Of a stretch of DNA of 64,000 nucleotides, positions 51,382-59,032 are shown piece after piece. Position 1 is the first letter of the stretch. Each line of letters begins with the position of its first letter. The notes beneath the pieces are model-generated. The model saw nothing but the letters and a program-made list of their open reading frames with translations, was not told where the DNA came from and did not search any database. Location: the NCBI RefSeq assembly GCF_020026305.1, contig NZ_CP075691.1, forward strand, positions 7,192,001 through 7,256,000, read 5' to 3'. The DNA comes from Streptomyces sp. 135 (GTDB taxonomy: Bacteria > Actinomycetota > Actinomycetes > Streptomycetales > Streptomycetaceae). The position numbers and the translations under genes are program-made.

Positions 51382-52238
51382 CCGCTTCCCCGCAGCACCC
51401 ACCCGGCTCCCTCCTCCTGCGCTGCGCGGGGCGCCCGGTGGCGCGCTACGTCATCCGGCCCGACCTGGAGCGCGGCATGGCGCCCCGCCCCTACCTGCAC
51501 CCCGTCACCACGCTCGCCGGGACGCCCGTCACCGAGCTGGCTCCCGATGACCATCCGCACCACCTCGGGGCCGGGGTCGCCGTGCCCGACGTGGCGGGAC
51601 GCAACTTCTGGGGCGGGCGGACCTTCGTACGCGACCAGGGGCCGACGGAGCTGGACAACCACGGGGCGCAGCACCACCGGGGGTTCAAGCTGCGTGACCC
51701 GGACGGCTTCGTCGAGGACATCGACTGGACGGCGGACGGCGAGGTCCTGCTGCGCGAGCGGCGCACGGTCGCCGCCGTCGAACTGACCGCGGCCGCGTGG
51801 GCGTTGGACTTCACCTTCTCGCTCACCAACGCGACCGGCGGCGAACTGTCCATCGGCAGCCCGGCCACCAACGGCCGCCCCGGCGCCGCGTACGGCGGCT
51901 TCTTCTGGCGCGCCCCCAAGGCGGCCGCGCCGCCACGGGTCTTCACGCCGGAGGCCGAGGGGGAGGAACCCGCGCACGCCGCCCGCGCCGACTGGCTGGC
52001 CCTTGCCGGGGACGGCTGGACGCTGGTGTTCGCCGGCGCGACGGCACGGACCCGCCGCGACCCGTGGTTCGTACGCGCCGCCGAGTACCCGGGCGTCGGC
52101 TCCTCCCTCGCGACCGGGGACCGCCTGCCGATCGCCCCCCGCGACACGCTCGTGCGCCGCGTCGTCACGGTCGTCGCCGACGGCACCCTGGACCGGGACG
52201 AGGCGGCGGCGCTCGTCCGCAAGGCGGTGACGGCGTGA
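51378..52238 (+). CDS. PmoA-like protein (DUF6807)
   Basis: 286 residues, mainly beta strands. HPVTTLAGTPVTELAPDDHPHHLGAGVAVPDVAGRNFWGG with the H-x2-HH cluster is characteristic of the DUF6807/PmoA family, whose function is not settled. Name similarity to methane monooxygenase is historical. Next to a Gfo/Idh gene it may act on a sugar. ATGA overlap with the upstream gene, and its stop overlaps the GTG of GH43. Confidence 0.82.
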   Translation: MTASPQHPPGSLLLRCAGRPVARYVIRPDLERGMAPRPYLHPVTTLAGTPVTELAPDDHPHHLGAGVAVPDVAGRNFWGGRTFVRDQGPTELDNHGAQHHRGFKLRDPDGFVEDIDWTADGEVLLRERRTVAAVELTAAAWALDFTFSLTNATGGELSIGSPATNGRPGAAYGGFFWRAPKAAAPPRVFTPEAEGEEPAHAARADWLALAGDGWTLVFAGATARTRRDPWFVRAAEYPGVGSSLATGDRLPIAPRDTLVRRVVTVVADGTLDRDEAAALVRKAVTA

Positions 52239-54391
52239 GGGCGGCGGCGGTGACGTCGTCGGGCGGGGCGAGTGTGTCGGGGGGTGGTCGGGCCGCGGGG
52301 GCGGGCGGAGTGTCGGCCGCGTGTCCGGGGGGTGGGGTGGCGTCGTCGGAGGGGGCGAGTGCGTCGGCCGGGGTGACCTCGTCGGACATGGCAAGCGCGC
52401 CGGGCGGTGCGTCGGCCGGGCGCTCCGGGGCCGGGGTGCGCGGTGGCCCGGGCGGTGTCTCCGGCGCCGTCACGAGCACCGCCGTGGTGGGTGCTTCGGG
52501 GGAGGGAGTCGGGCCGGGGGCGTCGGGCGGTGGTCGGGCCACCGGGTCAGGCGGTGCGTCGGCCGGGCGTCCGGCGGCCGGGGTGGCGTCGGCGGACGGG
52601 GCGAGCGCGTCGGGAGGTGGTCCGGCCGCCGGGTTGGGCGGTGTGTCCGCCGGGCGTCCGGGGGCCGGGGTGGCCTCGTCGGACGTGGCAAGCGCGTCGG
52701 CCGGGCGGCACCCGGAAGCCGGGGCGCACGGGGGCCCGGGCGGTGCCTCTGCCATGTCCGCGGCCACCGCCACCGCTTCGGCCGCCGCGAGCGTCTCCGC
52801 CACGCCGCTGGCCACGCGCCCCGAGCTCACCGGCGACCTCGGCGACGGCACCTACCGCAACCCCGTCCTCGCCGCCGACTGGTCGGACCCCGACGTGCTG
52901 CGGGTCGGGGACGACTTCTATCTCACCGCGTCCAGCTTCGGCCGGTCGCCAGGGCTGCCGCTGCTGCACTCCCGGGACCTGGTCAACTGGACGCTCATCG
53001 GGCACGCCCTGGACCGCCTCGAACCGGCCGAGGCCTTCGCCGTCCCCCGGCACGACTGCGGGGTGTGGGCGCCGTCCCTGCGCCACCACGACGGGCGGTA
53101 CTGGATCTTCTGGGGCGACCCCGACCACGGCGTGTACCAGATCAACGCCCCGCGCATACGGGGGCCTTGGACCCGCCCGCACCTCCTCAAGCCAGGCAAG
53201 GGCCTCATCGATCCCTGCCCGTTGTGGGACGAGGAGAGCGGCGCGGCCTACCTCGTGCACGCCTGGGCCAAGTCACGGTCCGGTGTGAAGAACCTGATCA
53301 CAGGGCACCGCATGAGCCCCGACGGGCGTGAACTCCTCGACGAGGGACGCGTGTTGATCGACGGGGACCGGATCCCCGGCTGGTTCACCATCGAAGGGCC
53401 GAAGCTCTACCGGCACGACGGCTGGTTCTGGATCCTCGCCCCGGCCGGCGGCGTCGCGACCGGCTGGCAGGGCGCCTTCCGGTCCCGCTCCTTCCACGGG
53501 CCGTACGAGGAGCGGATCGTCCTCCAGCAGGGCAGCACCGGCGTCAACGGCCCGCACCAGGGCGGCTGGGTGCGCACCGCCACCGGTGAGGACTGGTTCC
53601 TGCACTTCCAGCAGCGCGGCGCGTACGGCCGTGTCGTCCACCTCCAGCCGATGCGGTGGGGCGCCGACGGCTGGCCGGTGCTCGGAGACGACGACAACCC
53701 CGGTACACCCGGCACCCCCGTTGACGTATACCGCAAGCCGAACCTGCCGCCGCAGCCGCCCTCCGCCCCCGCCACGAGCGACGACTTCCCCGGCGGACGG
53801 CACGGCCCCCAGTGGCAGTGGACCGCCAACCCCCGCACCGGCTGGGCCACGTCGCACTCCGGGGACGGCCTGCGCCTGGCCTGCGTACGCACCGCGCGCG
53901 CCGACGACGTGCGCGCCCTGCCGCACACGCTCACCCAGCGGCTGCCCCTGCGGCCGTGCGCCGTCGAGGTGGAACTGCGCCTCGACGCCGAAGTACCGGG
54001 CGCCCGCGCCGGATTGGCGGTGCTCGGCGACGCGTACTCATGGGTCGGCCTGGAGCGGGGCGAGGGCGGAGCGGTCCGCCTGGTGCACCGGTTCGCCGAA
54101 GCGGGCACGGAGGCCGAGCGGGACGCCGCGCCACCGCGCCCCGCCCCGCACGGCACGGCCCGGCTGCGCGTGGAGATCACGCGGGGCGCCCGCTGCCACT
54201 TCCATGCCGATACGGGCGACGGCTTCCGGCCCACCGGCGGCCCCGTCTTCGCCGCCACACCCTGGCGCTGGGTCGGCGCGCTGCTCGGCCTGTTCGCGGC
54301 GGCGCCCGAGGGCACGGGCCCCACGGGCACCGCCCTGTTCACGCACTTTTGGATCAACCACGGAAACACCACCCGAGAAGAGAGCCGATGA
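52235..54391 (+). CDS. GH43 glycosidase with low-complexity N-terminal extension (no signal peptide)
   Basis: 718 residues from GTG 52235 (overlapping the upstream TGA). About 190 residues of Gly/Ala/Ser repeat precede a five-bladed GH43 propeller: base Asp218 in WSDPDVL, Asp326 in GLIDPCPLWD, acid Glu387 in FTIEGPKLY. A C-terminal beta sandwich (about 520-718, DFPGGRHGPQWQWTANP) is of the DUF1349/GH43_C2 kind. With no signal peptide it would act in the cytosol on imported arabinosyl or galactosyl oligomers. Internal starts such as ATG 52755 would give just the enzyme; the coupling supports the long form. Confidence 0.82.
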   Translation: MRAAAVTSSGGASVSGGGRAAGAGGVSAACPGGGVASSEGASASAGVTSSDMASAPGGASAGRSGAGVRGGPGGVSGAVTSTAVVGASGEGVGPGASGGGRATGSGGASAGRPAAGVASADGASASGGGPAAGLGGVSAGRPGAGVASSDVASASAGRHPEAGAHGGPGGASAMSAATATASAAASVSATPLATRPELTGDLGDGTYRNPVLAADWSDPDVLRVGDDFYLTASSFGRSPGLPLLHSRDLVNWTLIGHALDRLEPAEAFAVPRHDCGVWAPSLRHHDGRYWIFWGDPDHGVYQINAPRIRGPWTRPHLLKPGKGLIDPCPLWDEESGAAYLVHAWAKSRSGVKNLITGHRMSPDGRELLDEGRVLIDGDRIPGWFTIEGPKLYRHDGWFWILAPAGGVATGWQGAFRSRSFHGPYEERIVLQQGSTGVNGPHQGGWVRTATGEDWFLHFQQRGAYGRVVHLQPMRWGADGWPVLGDDDNPGTPGTPVDVYRKPNLPPQPPSAPATSDDFPGGRHGPQWQWTANPRTGWATSHSGDGLRLACVRTARADDVRALPHTLTQRLPLRPCAVEVELRLDAEVPGARAGLAVLGDAYSWVGLERGEGGAVRLVHRFAEAGTEAERDAAPPRPAPHGTARLRVEITRGARCHFHADTGDGFRPTGGPVFAATPWRWVGALLGLFAAAPEGTGPTGTALFTHFWINHGNTTREESR
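52250..52750 (+). repeat. GC-rich coding repeat at the start of the GH43 gene
   Basis: Degenerate repeats of 30-60 bases encode units such as GGVSAGRPGAGVASSDVASAS, GGASAGRPAAGVASADGASAS and earlier variants. Other frames stay open through it too, which is typical of such DNA. Confidence 0.75.
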
Positions 54392-55731
54392 TGAACATGA
54401 GCCCACGCCTCAGGCGCCGCACGACCGCCGCCCTCGCCCTGACCACCGCGCTCGCGCTGACCGCCACCGCCTGCGGTGACGACGGCAGCGGCGCGGCCGG
54501 CGACAAGGGCGGCGAGGGCAGCGGCAAAGGGGAGATCGTCTTCTGGGACAACAACACGGCGGTCCGGCACGACGTCTGGCAGGAGATCATCAAGGACTTC
54601 GAGAAGGAGAACCCCGACATCGACGTCAAGTACGTCGGGGTGCCCGCCGAGAACGTCCAGTCCAAGTACGACACCGCGATCCAGGGCGGCGGCCTCCCCG
54701 ACGTCGGCGGCGTCGGCGCCGCCATGCTCGCCGGGATCGCCGCCCAGGACGCCCTGGAACCGCTCGACGACCGCGTCGAGAAGAGCGCGCTGAGCGGCAA
54801 GCTCAACTCCGCGATGGTGGACAGCGTCCGCGCGGCCGGCGGCGGCGTCGACCTCTACACCGTCCCGACGTCCGCGAGCAACGGCGTCCTTTACTACCGC
54901 ACGGACCTCTTCAAGGCCGCGGGCCTGGAGGCGCCCACCACCTGGACGAAGTTCTACGAGGCCGCCGAGAAGCTCACCGACAGGGACAACAACCGCTTCG
55001 GCTACACCATCCGCGGCGGCGAGGGCTCCATCGCCCAGGCCCTCGACGCCATGTACGGACAGTCCGGCATCGGCGACTTCTGGGACGGCGACGAGACGAC
55101 CGTCAACAACCCCAAGAACGTCGCCGCGCTGAAGAAGTACGTGGCCCTCTACAAGAAGGCCACGCCCTCCGCCGACCTCAACAACGACTTCACCAAGATG
55201 GTCGCCCAGTGGGACAGCGGCCAGATCGGCATGCTCAGCCACAACCTCGGCTCCTACCAGGACCACGTGAAGGCACTCGGCGAGGACAAGTTCCGCGGCC
55301 TGCCCAACCCGACGACCGACGCCGGCGTACGCGTCCAGGTCTCCAACCCCGTCGACGGGCTCGGCCTGTTCAAGTCGAGCAAGAAGAAGAAGGCCGCCTG
55401 GAAGTTCATCGAGTTCGCCGCCTCGCACGAGTCCAACAGCAAGTGGAACGAGTCGGCCGGCGCCATCCCCGCCAACACCGAGGCGGCCAAGGACCCGTGG
55501 GTGAAGAAGTCCGAGCCCACCAAGCTCGCGGCCGAGGCCCTGAACGACGGCTCCCTCAAGATCGTGCAGCTGCCGTACTACCTGCCCGACTGGAACACCA
55601 TCAGCAAGGCCGAGAACGAGCCCGGCTTCCAGAAGGTGCTCCTCGGCAAGATGTCCGCGAAGGACTTCCTGGACTCGCTCGCCGAGCAGCTCAACGAGGC
55701 GCAGGCCGAGTGGAAGAAGGAGCACCAGTGA
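54388..55731 (+). CDS. Sugar ABC transporter substrate-binding lipoprotein
   Basis: 447 residues; Arg-rich N region and lipobox LTATAC (Cys29), then VFWDNNTAVRHDVWQEIIKDFEKENPDIDVKYVGVP. It belongs to the CUT1 binding-protein family. ATG 54388 overlaps the GH43 stop. It is the likely partner of the permeases at 48330-50164, which have no other binding protein in their operon. Ligand inferred to be an RG-I or pectin oligomer. Confidence 0.9.
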   Translation: MMNMSPRLRRRTTAALALTTALALTATACGDDGSGAAGDKGGEGSGKGEIVFWDNNTAVRHDVWQEIIKDFEKENPDIDVKYVGVPAENVQSKYDTAIQGGGLPDVGGVGAAMLAGIAAQDALEPLDDRVEKSALSGKLNSAMVDSVRAAGGGVDLYTVPTSASNGVLYYRTDLFKAAGLEAPTTWTKFYEAAEKLTDRDNNRFGYTIRGGEGSIAQALDAMYGQSGIGDFWDGDETTVNNPKNVAALKKYVALYKKATPSADLNNDFTKMVAQWDSGQIGMLSHNLGSYQDHVKALGEDKFRGLPNPTTDAGVRVQVSNPVDGLGLFKSSKKKKAAWKFIEFAASHESNSKWNESAGAIPANTEAAKDPWVKKSEPTKLAAEALNDGSLKIVQLPYYLPDWNTISKAENEPGFQKVLLGKMSAKDFLDSLAEQLNEAQAEWKKEHQ

Positions 55732-56453
55732 CCGCCGCGGGCCCCGGCCGCCGCACGCTGTACCTCGCGGGCGACTCCACCGCCGCCCAGAAGTACGCGT
55801 CCGCCGCGCCGGAGACCGGCTGGGGCATGGCCCTGCCCTTCTTCCTGCGCCCCGCGCTGCCCGTCGCCAACCACGCGGTGAACGGTCGCAGTTCGAAGAG
55901 CTTCATCGACGAGGGCCGCCTCACCGCGATCCTCGGCGCCATCGGCCCCGGCGACCTCCTCCTGGTCCAGTTCGGCCACAACGACCAGAAGCGCGAGGAC
56001 CCCGCCCGGTACACCGAGCCGTGGACGACGTACCAGGAACACCTGCGCGAGTACGTCGCCGGGGCGCGGGCGCGCGGGGCCCGCCCCGTGCTGCTGACCT
56101 CGGTGGAACGCCGGCGTTTCGACGAGGGCGGCGGCGCCCTGCCCACGCACGGCGACTATCCGGCCGCCATGCGGGACCTGGCCGCCGAGGAGGGCGTGGC
56201 CCTCCTGGATATCCAGGCCCTGTCCCTCGCCCTGTGGGGCAAGCTCGGCGCCGAGAAGACCAAGCGGTACTTCAACTGGACCGCGTCCGAGCAGGACAAC
56301 ACCCACTTCAACCCGCCCGGCGCGATCGCCGTGGCCCGCCTGGTCGCGGCGGAGCTGCTGCACCGCAGGGTGCTCGCGCCGGGCGACGTACGCCGCCTCG
56401 ACGACGAGGTCCCGGAGTCCTGGATCACCTGGCCGGCCGAGGAGAGAGCATGA
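55728..56453 (+). CDS. Intracellular rhamnogalacturonan acetylesterase-like SGNH hydrolase
   Basis: 241 residues, no signal peptide. Ser17 in LAGDSTAAQ, GRSSKSFIDEG, FGHNDQ and DNTHFNPPG give the SGNH set. The C-terminal tail DDEVPESWITWP is short. It overlaps the binding-protein stop by four bases (GTGA). It should remove acetyl groups from oligomers after uptake, complementing the secreted esterases at 25 and 33 kb. Confidence 0.9.
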   Translation: MTAAGPGRRTLYLAGDSTAAQKYASAAPETGWGMALPFFLRPALPVANHAVNGRSSKSFIDEGRLTAILGAIGPGDLLLVQFGHNDQKREDPARYTEPWTTYQEHLREYVAGARARGARPVLLTSVERRRFDEGGGALPTHGDYPAAMRDLAAEEGVALLDIQALSLALWGKLGAEKTKRYFNWTASEQDNTHFNPPGAIAVARLVAAELLHRRVLAPGDVRRLDDEVPESWITWPAEERA

Positions 56454-57736
56454 CGAAGCGTGCCCGCACCACCCTGCTCGTGGGCTGCGCGGCCCTCGCC
56501 CTGACGCTCGCCGTGCCCGCCACGGCGACGGCCCGCCCGGGACCCGCCCGTGACGTGCTGCCCGCGCACGACGGCTGGGCGTCCGCCGACGGCGGCACCA
56601 CCGGCGGCGCGGGCGCCGGGCCCGCGCGCACCCACACCGTCACCACCTGGCGGGAGTTCAGGGCGGCGCTCTCCGCGGGCGGCGAAGGGCCGCGGATCAT
56701 CAAGGTCAAGGGCACGCTGGACGCCACGGGGGCGGGAGGCTGCGCGGCGTTCGAGGCCGAGGGGTACGACTTCGCGGAGTACCTCGCCGCGTACGACCCC
56801 GCCGTATGGGGCAGGGACCGGCCGGTCAGCGGCGAGCAGGAGGACCTGCGCGCGGCCTCGGCGGCCCGGCAGGCGGCGGCCGTCACGGCGTACATCCCCT
56901 CCGACACGACGGTCGTCGGGGTCGGCGCGAGCGCCGGGATCACCGGCGGCAGCCTCCAGATCAAGGGCGCGGACAATGTGATCGTCCGCGGCCTCACCCT
57001 GGAGAGCCCCCTGGACTGCTTCCCGCAGTGGGACCCGACGGACGGGGCGCGGGGCGCCTGGAACTCGGAGTACGACAGCGCGGTGGTGTACGGCTCCACG
57101 CACGTCTGGCTGGACCACAACACCTTCACCGACGGCGCCCACCCCGACAGCTCGCTGCCCTCCTACTACGGCGAGCTCTACCAGCGGCACGACGGCGAAC
57201 TGGACATCGTGCGGGGCGCCGACCTCGTCACCGTCTCCTGGAACGTCTTCGCCGACCACGACAAGACGCTCATGATCGGCAACAGCGACAGCGCGGGCGC
57301 CACCGATCGCGGCAGGCTCCGCGTCACGCTCCACCACAACCTCTTCCGCGACGTCGTCGAGCGCGCCCCGCGCGTGCGCTTCGGCAAGGTCGACGCCTAC
57401 AACAACCACTTCGTCGTCCCGCGCGACGGCTACCAGTACTCCTTCGGCATCGGGGCGGAGTCCCAACTCGTCGTCCAGCACAACGCGTTCACCCTCCCGC
57501 GCGGGGTCGGAGCCGGGCAGATCCTCAAGAAGTGGAAGGAGGCCCCCGTCACGGCGGACCACAACCACGTGAACGGCAGGCGCGTGGACCTGATCGGCGC
57601 GCACAACGCGCAGTTCCCCGACGAACCCCTCCAGTCCGGCGCCGGCTGGACGCCACACCTGCGCACACACGTCGACCACCCGCGCGCCGTGCCGTACGTG
57701 GTGGGCCGTGGGGCGGGAGCCGGAAAACTCCGCTGA
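56450..57736 (+). CDS. Secreted pectate lyase, PL1
   Basis: 428 residues with a Sec signal (MTKRARTTLLVGCAALALTLAVPATATA). Parallel beta-helix with VWLDHNTFTDG (vWiDH-type), NVFADHDKTLMIGNSDS and ERAPRVRFGKVDAYNNHF, which carries the catalytic Arg of the R-x-P-x-x-R motif. It cleaves homogalacturonan with calcium by beta-elimination. ATG 56450 overlaps the esterase stop, so a secreted enzyme is translated from the same message as cytosolic ones. Confidence 0.93.
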   Translation: MTKRARTTLLVGCAALALTLAVPATATARPGPARDVLPAHDGWASADGGTTGGAGAGPARTHTVTTWREFRAALSAGGEGPRIIKVKGTLDATGAGGCAAFEAEGYDFAEYLAAYDPAVWGRDRPVSGEQEDLRAASAARQAAAVTAYIPSDTTVVGVGASAGITGGSLQIKGADNVIVRGLTLESPLDCFPQWDPTDGARGAWNSEYDSAVVYGSTHVWLDHNTFTDGAHPDSSLPSYYGELYQRHDGELDIVRGADLVTVSWNVFADHDKTLMIGNSDSAGATDRGRLRVTLHHNLFRDVVERAPRVRFGKVDAYNNHFVVPRDGYQYSFGIGAESQLVVQHNAFTLPRGVGAGQILKKWKEAPVTADHNHVNGRRVDLIGAHNAQFPDEPLQSGAGWTPHLRTHVDHPRAVPYVVGRGAGAGKLR

Positions 57737-57803
57737 CCGCCCTCCGTCGACCGCCCCCCGTTTCGACCACCGTGTCCGAGCCGCACAGCGAAGGAGCACC
57801 TCC

Positions 57804-58925
57804 ATGCCCTCGCCCCACCCGCACAGCCCCCTCACCCGCCGCTCCCTCATCGCCGCGGGCGCCGGAGCCGCGCTCGCCCTGGCCCCGACCGCCCCGGCCG
57901 CCGCCACCCGGCGGCGCCCCTTCGGACGGTACGGTTCGCCCGCCGCGCGGCTCGGCGCCCGCACCCTGTACGTGCATCCGCGCCCCGGCACCGGTGACTT
58001 CACCCGCGTACAGGCCGCCGTGGACGCGGCGGGCGGGGGCGGTTGGACGCTGGTCGTGGCGCCGGGGACGTACCGGGAGGTCGTGAGGGTCACCGCCGGG
58101 CACGCGGGGCTCGCGGTGGTCGGGGCGAGCGGTGAGCCGCGTGACGTGGTCATCGTGTACGACAACGCGGCCGGTACGCCCAAGCCGGGCGGCGGCACGT
58201 ACGGCACGTCCGGCTCGGCGTCCGTCACCGTGGAGGCCGACGGGTTCACCGCACGCGACGTGACGTTCGCCAACGACTGGCTGCGCGCCGAACACCCCGA
58301 GATCGTCTCCGGGACGCAGGCGGTCGCCATCAAGGTGACGGGGGACCGCTCGGCGTTCCTGCGCTGCCGCTTCCTCGGCCACCAGGACACGCTGTACGCC
58401 GACACCAGGGCGCTCACCGTCTTCGCCCGGCAGTACTTCCGCGACTGCTACGCCGAGGGGGACGTCGACTTCGTCTTCGGGCGGGCCACGGCGGTCTTCG
58501 AGCGCTGCCGGTTCCACACGCTGCACAGGACCGACCTCGCGGGCGCGCCGTTCGGCTTCGTGTTCGCGCCGAGCACCGCCGTCGCCAACCCGCGCGGTTA
58601 CCTCGTGGCGCGGTCCCGGGTCACGAGCGGCGCCCCGGACGCGTACTACAAGCTGGCCCGCCCCTGGGTCCCGTCGTCCGACCAGAGCGCGCGGCCGATG
58701 CTGACGGTGCGCGACACCTGGCTCGGCGCGGGCATCGACGCCGATGAGCCCTACGGCACCATGGCGTCGGGCCACCCGTGGCAGAACCAGCGCTTCGGCG
58801 AGTACCGCAACACCGGCCCGGGCGCCACCGTCACCGACCCGGCCCGGCGCCCCCAGCTCACCGCCGCGGAGGCCGCGTCGGCCACGCGCGAGAAGTACCT
58901 GCGCGACTGGCGGCCGTATCGCTGA
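57804..58925 (+). CDS. Secreted pectinesterase, CE8
   Basis: 373 residues with a Tat signal (TRRSLIAAGAGAALALAP). Beta-helix with the catalytic Asp in GHQDTL and in EGDVDFVFG, the Gln in SGTQAVAIKV and the Arg in LARPW. It removes methyl esters so that the pectate lyase can cut. ATG 57804 with AAGGAG eight bases upstream, 67 bases past the lyase gene. Confidence 0.93.
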   Translation: MPSPHPHSPLTRRSLIAAGAGAALALAPTAPAAATRRRPFGRYGSPAARLGARTLYVHPRPGTGDFTRVQAAVDAAGGGGWTLVVAPGTYREVVRVTAGHAGLAVVGASGEPRDVVIVYDNAAGTPKPGGGTYGTSGSASVTVEADGFTARDVTFANDWLRAEHPEIVSGTQAVAIKVTGDRSAFLRCRFLGHQDTLYADTRALTVFARQYFRDCYAEGDVDFVFGRATAVFERCRFHTLHRTDLAGAPFGFVFAPSTAVANPRGYLVARSRVTSGAPDAYYKLARPWVPSSDQSARPMLTVRDTWLGAGIDADEPYGTMASGHPWQNQRFGEYRNTGPGATVTDPARRPQLTAAEAASATREKYLRDWRPYR

Positions 58926-59032
58926 CAGGGCGGGGCTTCGGGAGGGAGAGAGGCGGCGGCAACTCATGCTCTTCCGGCGGCGACTCACGGGGAGAACCCC
59001 CGTCCCCCACCCACCCCTTCCGGGAGGCCCCC

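Noticed and set aside
51378..52238. Methane monooxygenase subunit suggested by the PmoA name
   Set aside because: No membrane helices or copper site; the family name is historical.
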